NCBI GenBank assembly: GCA_003024785.1 | Contig: PUQB01000208.1 | Span: forward strand, 334,066-398,065 | DNA from: Selaginella tamariscina | Lineage: Eukaryota > Streptophyta > Lycopodiopsida > Selaginellales > Selaginellaceae | DNA length: 64,000 bases | Direction: 5' to 3' | Shown: piece by piece, positions 57,629 to 64,000 of the stretch | How positions within the stretch are numbered: position 1 is the stretch's first letter | Layout of the letters: every line of letters starts with the position of its first letter | Translations under genes and position numbers: made by a program | The notes under the pieces: model-generated | What the model was told of the DNA's origin: nothing | The model's input: only the letters and a program-made list of their open reading frames with translations | The model's database searches: none

Positions 57629-57714
57629 AACTGTCAAAGCTCACTTTGTGCTAGTGCAAAGAAAGATAACATTTCGTTTTAGAACCACCACAAATGTGAG
57701 CTCTGGACAGTTTT
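57629..57714. repeat. Degraded hairpin upstream of ParB-like gene, copy 2
   Basis: This corresponds to 6625-6711. The left arm has lost a few bases (AACTGTCAAAGCTCACTTTGTG) and the right arm is unchanged. Confidence 0.6.
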
Positions 57715-57827
57715 ACATAGTTTCCTAGCTTTTACTCGAAATATTATGATAAGATGATAAAAGTAAATAAAATGAGATATGCAACTTATATATACTAATA
57801 CACATATATATTCACATGGAAGGTGCG

Positions 57828-58990
57828 GCGGGATTAATCTCGCCACCCCTTCAATGCCTCCTGAAAGAGTGGGCGGGATTAATCTCGCCACCTTTCTGGA
57901 GGCCTTGAACGGGAGTGCGGAATTAATCTTGCCACCCTTCTCGGTCTCAGAGAGAACTGGGCAGGATTTATTTGGCACCCCTTCAGTGACTCCAGAAAGG
58001 AGGCGGGATTAATCTCGCCCACCATGTAAGGGATGGTTAAATGAATTTCCCCACCCTTCCCGTTCTCTCCATTGGTATGTTGTAAACCTTCTACGTCTCA
58101 GACAGAAACGTTTGGGATTGGTCCGACTCACCAATGGAGAAAAAAAGGAAGGGTGGCGGATTCATTCCTCCAACAGGCATTGAAGGCTCGGCGGGATTAA
58201 TCCGCCGCCCAGGGCCTTCACTCGGTCCCTATGCGCGGGATTAATCCCCGGACGCCAATTCCCTCAAAATCGGGCGGGATTAATCCCGCCGCCTAGGCCC
58301 TTTAGGCAGGACTTTGGCGGCGGGATTAATCCCGCCTGATTCCGTGCAGGGCAGCGGGATTAATCCCGCCACCCCAGCCCTTCACTTGGGCCCTAGGCGT
58401 GGATTAATCCCGCCGCCTAGGCCCTTAAGGCAGGCCAATGGCGGCGGGATAAATCCCGCCCGATTCTGCGCAGGGCATGCGTACGCGACAAGATTAATCC
58501 GCCGCCCAGGCCCTTCACTCGGGCCTTAGTCGGCGGGATTAATCCCGCCGAACGCCAATGCCCTGTGCGAAATCCGGCGGGATTAATGCCCGCTTAGGAA
58601 CTTCAGGCAGGCCAATAGCGACGGGATAAATCTCGCCCGATTCCGTGCAGGGCATGCGTACGCGGCGGGATTAATCCCGCCACCCAGGCCCTTCACTCGG
58701 GCCTTAGTCGGCGGGATTAATCCTGCCGGACGCCAATGCCCTGTGCGGAATCCGGCGGGATTAATCCCGCCGCCTAGGCCCTTCAGGTAGGCCAATGGCG
58801 GCAGGATAAATCACCCCCGATTCTGCGCAGGGCATGCGTAGGCAGAGGGATTATTCTTGCCGCCCAGGCCCTTCACTCGGGCCTGAAATGGCGGCGGGAT
58901 TAATCCGCCGCTCATGAGGGTAATGATAGCGGCGGGATTAATCCCGCCGCTACACACGTCTCACCATATAGCGGCGGGATTAATCCCGCC
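57828..58990. repeat. Left palindrome array of copy 2 (7 perfect palindromes)
   Basis: Perfect GGCGGGATTAATCCCGCC units start at 58273, 58319, 58532, 58664, 58754, 58931 and 58973. About twelve near-copies are present, including several one-base deletions and CTCGCC variants at 57828, 57883 and 58003. The first unit here is intact except one base, while copy 1 has lost it. The array is about 400 bp shorter than in copy 1. Confidence 0.95.
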
Positions 58991-59198
58991 GCTACACACA
59001 CACACACACAGATATATATATGTATATGTGTGTGTAGGAGAGTGCGTGTGTGTGCCAGAGATAGTCAAATCAGATAAAATTATACAGATACACACACACA
59101 CTATATGTATTGTATATACGCGTGTGTGTGCGAGAGATAGATAAATAAATAAAATTATACAGATACTGGTACACATAATATATGTATGTATACATAGG

Positions 59199-59279
<81 letters not shown>

Positions 59280-59440
59280 ATATCGTGTGTATGCGTGTGT
59301 GTGCAAGAGATAGAGATCTAAATTATATTATTAAGATACACACACATATAAATATATATGTGAATAAAAATAAATAATTATCACAAATAAACGCAGAGGA
59401 GTGTGCGTGTGAGAGAGAGAGAGAGATCTCACCTGTGTGA
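58991..59440. repeat. (TG/TA) microsatellite block, copy 2
   Basis: This holds long (GT)n at about 59218-59274 and the AAATAAAATTATACAGATA-type units as in copy 1, but fewer repeats. Confidence 0.9.
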
Positions 59441-60621
59441 GAGAGAGAAGATTTCCACGCCGCCGCCGCCGCCTTACAAACCCTAGGAATATACCAAAAC
59501 CCTAAAAGGAATAGAATATATATTAACCCTAATCGAATATTCCTTTTAAGAATATACTTAAACCCTAAAAAGAATAAACTATAGATTCGCCCTAAACGAA
59601 TATTCTTTCATTATATTATCAGCGTGTGCGTGTGCGTGGGTGTATCACATACACCCCAAGAATAAATATCATGCAAGGGTTTAACACGTGTGTGTCCATG
59701 AGAGTGTTAAAGTTTCACATGCAGCGATACATATATACACACATAGTATTATACACATAGACATACATACATATTAGTATATATTAATATTAGAGAGACA
59801 GAGTACAGGATCATGTATGGTGTGTATGTATGTGACAATACATATTATGGATCATGCATGGTGTGTGTATGTTTGAGAAAAGAGAGACAGTACATATTTA
59901 CATGGATCATGCATGGTGTGTATGTATGAGAGAAGAGTGAGAGTGTTAACAAATTAAATTCATACACATTGGATATATTAGTACACACATATACATACAC
60001 ACGTGTATACACACAGACATACATACATATTACATGTGTAAATTCAATGTAGGGTTTAGGGTTTAGGGTTAGGATGGATCATGCATGGTGTTTATGTATG
60101 AGAGGAGTGAGTGTTATACACAGATATACATTATACTATTACATAATATTGTAACATCAGTACATATTATGGATCATGCATGGTGTGTATGTATGAGAGA
60201 AGAGACAGGCTACATATTATGGATCATGATCATGCATGGTGTGTATGTATGAGAGAAGGGATTATGCATGGTGACACTGTGTATGTATGAGAGAAGAGAT
60301 AGAGTGTTAACAAATGAAAATCGTACACATTGTTATACATACACACGTGTATACACACAGACATACATATATATTACATGTGTAAATTCAATGTGTTACA
60401 TACACACACACTGAGTACATATAGATCATACATGCGTTGAACATGATGTTTTTCAATAAAGAAGCAACATATAATTTCTCAAGTTTGGTTTAGGGCAATG
60501 TGCATGTGTGTGCATATGTGTCTCTGTAAGTGCTTCTAATGCGTGTGCACATGTATATATAAATTTATGATTGTGTTTATATATAATATGTGCAAAACAA
60601 ACATCGAATAATTAAGAAATA
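59441..60621. repeat. Telo-boxes, telomere repeats and ATGCATGGTGTGTATG minisatellite, copy 2
   Basis: GCCGCCGCCGCC (59460-59475) and AAACCCTAA boxes come first, then minisatellite units near 59811, 59849, 59903, 60076, 60175 and 60230, and a short TTTAGGG array near 60054-60070. Unit number and telomere array length differ from copy 1. Confidence 0.85.
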
Positions 60622-61629
60622 ATATTAATATACACACTATGAACATATTTTAAATTATACATAATAATATATGATTTTATCTAATATATAGCCATATATA
60701 GTTTTAATAATATATATTAATTTAAAATTGATAATAAGGTTTAACACTAGAATATTCTTGAAATAATAACAAATTAATTGAGAAAAACCCATTAATATAT
60801 ACAAATGTAGAATAATTACTGAGATAATTAAGAATAAGACTAATTTAATTATGATAATCATGTTTAATACTGGAATATTCTTTGAATATTAAGAAAATAA
60901 CAAAGAATATCCCATTAATAGTAGGAAATGTAAATTAATTACTCGAGTAATTAAGAAATAATAATAATAAACAGACTATGAATATATTTTAAATGATACA
61001 TAATAATATATCAATTTATTTATTGTATTAGTGTATATATATATATAATATAAACTTAATAATATATACTTGAATATTAAGAATGTAGAATAATTACAAA
61101 AATTTCGTAATATTAAACAGCTTGAAGCACTTGAATGACATTAAATGCAATTTTAAAACACTCATTGGAATTGGAGAGTATATATGTCAGACTGTCGGTT
61201 ATTTGTTTCAACTCATCTTAAATTTTCTTTTTGTTATTTCAAAAATTTTGAATTTCTGACATAAGTATTATCAGTCTGACATGTAAATTTGAAAATATAT
61301 TTAATTTCCCACTCAAATTCAATCTGGTTCTTTCTCCGCAAGGTTTCTTCATTTTCACTTTTTAGATTTTCTTTTTTCTTCTTAGTGATCAGCTCAGGAG
61401 CGACATTAAATTGGGTGCGCTATTGTTTATAGGAAAGCACGGCGCCTTCAGTGCTGTTTACAAGTAAGTATTATAAACAAATTTAGATATATTTATAAAG
61501 ATTCACTCTCTTACATTCTCTCTTAAATTTTAGAATTTAGGGATTTAGGAATGCATTAGGATTACAATATATTTTGTTAGGGATTTATCCCGTTTAAATA
61601 TACTTTTAACTTAGTATTCTCGGTTAGCC
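60622..61629 (+). promoter_or_regulatory. Region absent from copy 1; candidate transposase promoter and 5' exon
   Basis: This is AT-rich sequence. Near 61172 there is GAGAGTATATATG (TATA-like), then CT-rich leader sequence, then a GC-richer stretch (61390-61466) ending TTTACAAGTAAGTATT, a good splice donor. With the acceptor at about 62668 this gives a 5' UTR exon and a 1.2-kb intron containing the right palindrome array. This is inference; no transcript data are available here. Confidence 0.4.
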
Positions 61630-61634
61630 GGGGC

Positions 61635-62522
61635 GGCGGGATTAATCGGCCATTTTTTTTCGCCTCTTTGAAGAGGTGGCGGGATTAATCCCGCCACCAT
61701 CTCTTTCATAGCTATGGCAGAATTAGTTCGGGCAATGCTTCTCCGCCTCTTAAAAAGAGCGGCGAGATTAATCCCGCCGATAACTCTCTCAACTGATAAT
61801 GATTTACTTGAATTTATTAGAAAGAGTTGTCGGCGGGATTAATCTCGCAATCATTTTAGGAGGCAGAGAAGGGGTGGCGGGATTAATCTCGCCACTACTT
61901 CCCTGTTTTAAATATTTGTGGGCAGAATTCATCCCGAATCTCTTTGAAATCATAGTTTCGGAGAGAGTTGTGGGTGGGATTAATCCCGCCGCTTATTCCC
62001 GTCGTCAGAGTTGTGGGCGGGATTAATTCCCGCCGCCTATTCTCCGTCGTCAGTGTTGTGGGCGGGATTAATCCCGCCCCCTCTTCCTGTCGGAGGAATT
62101 TGCGGCGGGATTAATCCCGCCGGTACTTCCTAGTCGAAGGGAGCCCGCGGCGGGATTAATCCCGCCGGTACTTCCTAGTCGGAGGGAGCCCGCGGCGGGA
62201 TTAATCCCGCCGCTACTTCCTGTCGGAGGGAGCCGCGGCGGGATTAATCCCGCCGCTACTTCCTCGTCGGAGGGAGCCCGCGGCGGGATTAATCCCGCCG
62301 CTACTTCCTCGTGGAGGAGCCGCGGCAGGATTAATCCCGCCCCTCTCCTCCGACGGGGTAGAGTCGGCGACGGGATTAATCCCGCCGCCTCTCTCCGACG
62401 GGGTAGAGTCGGCGGCGGGATTAATCCCGCCGACTCTCTCCGACGGGGTAGAGTCGGCGGCGGGATTAATCCCGCCGACTCACTCTGAAGGGGTAGAGTC
62501 TGCGGCAGGATTAATCCCGCCC
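61635..62522. repeat. Right palindrome array of copy 2 (9 perfect palindromes)
   Basis: Perfect units start at 61678, 62061, 62104, 62149, 62194, 62237, 62282, 62414 and 62459, with near-copies at 61635, 61762, 61829, 61876, 61975, 62019, 62322, 62367 and 62500. From 62061 to 62476 spacing is a regular 43-45 bp, with spacers such as GCTACTTCCTCGTCGGAGGG and GACTCTCTCCGACGGGGTAG. Confidence 0.95.
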
Positions 62523-62675
62523 ATCAGTTATATTAATAAAGCATGAGATATTATTTTTATATATAATTATGTATTATTGCACATGCATATTATTAAGCAA
62601 CTGCAGTTATGATTTCTTACAAATATTGCATAAACAGATATCATAAATAACACAATTATTTATGTGTAGGACAAT

Positions 62676-64000
62676 ATGTATAATACTGGAGATAAAGTAT
62701 GTCTTCTTCGGAACAACGAGATAGTTGGCACTGGAACTGTGGAAGTTCGAGATGATAATGCATCATGTCACAATATTGCCCAAGGATCTTGTGTGTACGT
62801 ATGGGTGAACACCATTTTCAAGCATGTTGAGGTTCCTGGAATGGAATTTGAGGAGGGTTCTCCTGTATTGTGGAATTTGGATGAAGTCAAGGCTGACACA
62901 GAATATACAGAGTCACAAACAAACAGTAGCACGAGTTTTTCAGATGATGGCTTGCCTGCTGTGATGGATGAGGTGATTCTCTTTCTTCATGAGATTGAGG
63001 TTGGGAGAGGCATCATCACAGCTATAAATCCAATGGAAGTAGTGTCAGAAGAGAAACTAGGGTCCGACTTCGTGGGTGTAGTTGTGACAGAGGTTTCACC
63101 TAATGGCACTTTGCATCCTGATCCCTCGTGAGGTGGCGAACATCTGAATTAAGACGGCAAGATGGTTCAACATATTCTGGGTTGGATTTCAATAATAACA
63201 ACCCGGAAGAACAACCCATATTTGAAGAGGTTCCTTGCATTGGTCCTATTGTAAGAAAAAGGCGATTCATGGGTTGCAGATCTTCCCCTACATGTTTCAG
63301 CAAGAGGATGAAGATGGATCCTACATCTTCGAAAGTGTTACGAGCATTTCCACGATTGACTGCTGCAAGAAGAAGTGTTGTCAGATGGCAGACCGGAATG
63401 AAATTACCCAATGTAGACATGTCTTTCGTACGCTCACCCAAAAGCAAAGGCATGAGTTTGTATATGCTGCACTAACTAGGTGTATTGATGGAATGGCTTC
63501 GGACACAGGTTATAGAGTACATCCATGGTATTTAATAAGGTGGCCATCTGCTTCAAAGCTTGGTACAGTATATATGGGATCCAAAGACCACGTTCTACCG
63601 TCGGAGGGATGAGTGGTTAGATGGAGCGCGAACCTCAGTACATGGGAACACTGCTTGGTCAAAACCCTCTCACATTATGGCAGCCATAGAGATACTCAAG
63701 GCTTTTGTGGAAGCAAATGCAGACAGGATGCCTCACAAATGCCGAACCAAATGCAGGGGTCAGGGAAAATCTCAAGGTTTTGCCTTCGATCTACACTCAA
63801 TTGAAGCTGTGTGAACATGTGAACAAGTGCCTCAGCTTGATGGGGCTGCAAGCAATCTGCACTGGTACCTTCAACAACATATGGAATACTCATTTTAAGG
63901 ATGTGGAGATTGCAAAACACTCTAGCTTTTCCAAGTGTGACACTTGTACATCATTGAAGGTTGCAGAGGCTTGTGCAAAAACCTTGGTGGAGATCACTGC
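62676..64000 (+). pseudogene. DUF7869-type putative transposase, copy 2 (partial, runs off end)
   Basis: ATG at 62676 (YNTGDKVCLLRNNEIVGTG) follows a TTATGTGTAG acceptor. The N-terminal modules are open to about 63118, where a missing base near TTGCATCCTGATCCC shifts the frame. Another shift lies near 63330, and a two-base loss near 63667. The helical region (RHEFVYAALTRCIDGMASD), YRRRDEWLDGART and SKCDTCTSLKVAEAC are recognisable. The window ends before the catalytic DxMD, DNC and GHTHEDID motifs. It corresponds to copy 1 at 11353-12690. Confidence 0.75.

Larger units (their letters stand above)
52686..64000. mobile_element. Giant TIR DNA transposon, copy 2 (right end outside window)
   Basis: This has the same order and orientation as copy 1, with high identity in genes and subterminal sequence but different repeat numbers in the centre. 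It starts with ATGCACA then TTGTAACTAAAGTGGGCATG, inside an LTR of G2. It keeps about 1.2 kb (60622-61850) missing from copy 1, so the full element would be about 15 kb. The window ends inside the transposase gene. Confidence 0.85.

Overview
This window is repeat-dominated nuclear DNA of a land plant. The evidence is TTTAGGG-type telomere repeats, AAACCCTA telo-boxes, Ty3/gypsy elements including a chromodomain-bearing chromovirus, a LINE, a decayed F-box gene and plant-style MITEs. I saw no ordinary intact host gene. The transposase family and the chromovirus make a non-seed plant (fern, lycophyte or bryophyte) plausible, but this is an inference and no species can be named.

The main feature is a giant DNA transposon. 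One copy is at about 1530-14991. A second copy in the same orientation starts at 52686 and runs off the window end. It has short terminal inverted repeats with the core TTGTAACTAAAGTGGGCATG. It carries a divergent gene set. Leftward, a spliced gene encodes a ParB-like domain followed by a beta-class DNA-methyltransferase-like domain with degenerate catalytic motifs, and a second gene encodes an FCP1/NIF-type HAD protein. Rightward, a spliced gene encodes a DUF7869-type, RNase H-like putative transposase. Between the two transcription units lie two dense arrays of the 18-bp perfect palindrome GGCGGGATTAATCCCGCC (16 + 6 perfect copies in copy 1, 7 + 9 in copy 2, plus many one-mismatch copies). 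The arrays bracket a block of dinucleotide microsatellites, an ATGCATGGTGTGTATG minisatellite and interstitial telomere repeats. A ParB-like gene beside clustered palindromes suggests a parS-like partner site. That link is a hypothesis.

Layout: 1-1529 decayed retrotransposon gag; 1530-14991 giant transposon copy 1; 14992-21935 decayed gypsy and LTR fragments (large LTR 'A' at 18118-20505, LTR 'B' nested in it); 21936-23826 and 26635-28037 a direct duplication, whose first copy holds two MITEs absent from the second; 24189-25390 an F-box pseudogene; 28038-32590 a decayed plus-strand Ty3/gypsy element with its LTR; 32600-36539 gag remnant interrupted by a LINE with a 14-bp target duplication; 36540-37077 and 44856-46137 two halves of another LTR 'A', split by a 7.8-kb insertion that includes chromovirus G1 (38669-44855, minus strand); 46676-52685 chromovirus G2 (minus strand), whose right LTR is cut by giant transposon copy 2 (52686-64000+).

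The order of events can be read partly from nesting. G2 inserted first and giant transposon copy 2 then inserted into its LTR. The LINE inserted into an older gag. LTR A was split by later elements. The 245-bp MITE at 22044-22288 has the termini of the giant transposon and looks like a deletion derivative of it. Both giant copies carry many single-base frameshifts. Two places with an 'n' are followed by local duplications that look like assembly joins, so some breaks may be sequence errors rather than decay.
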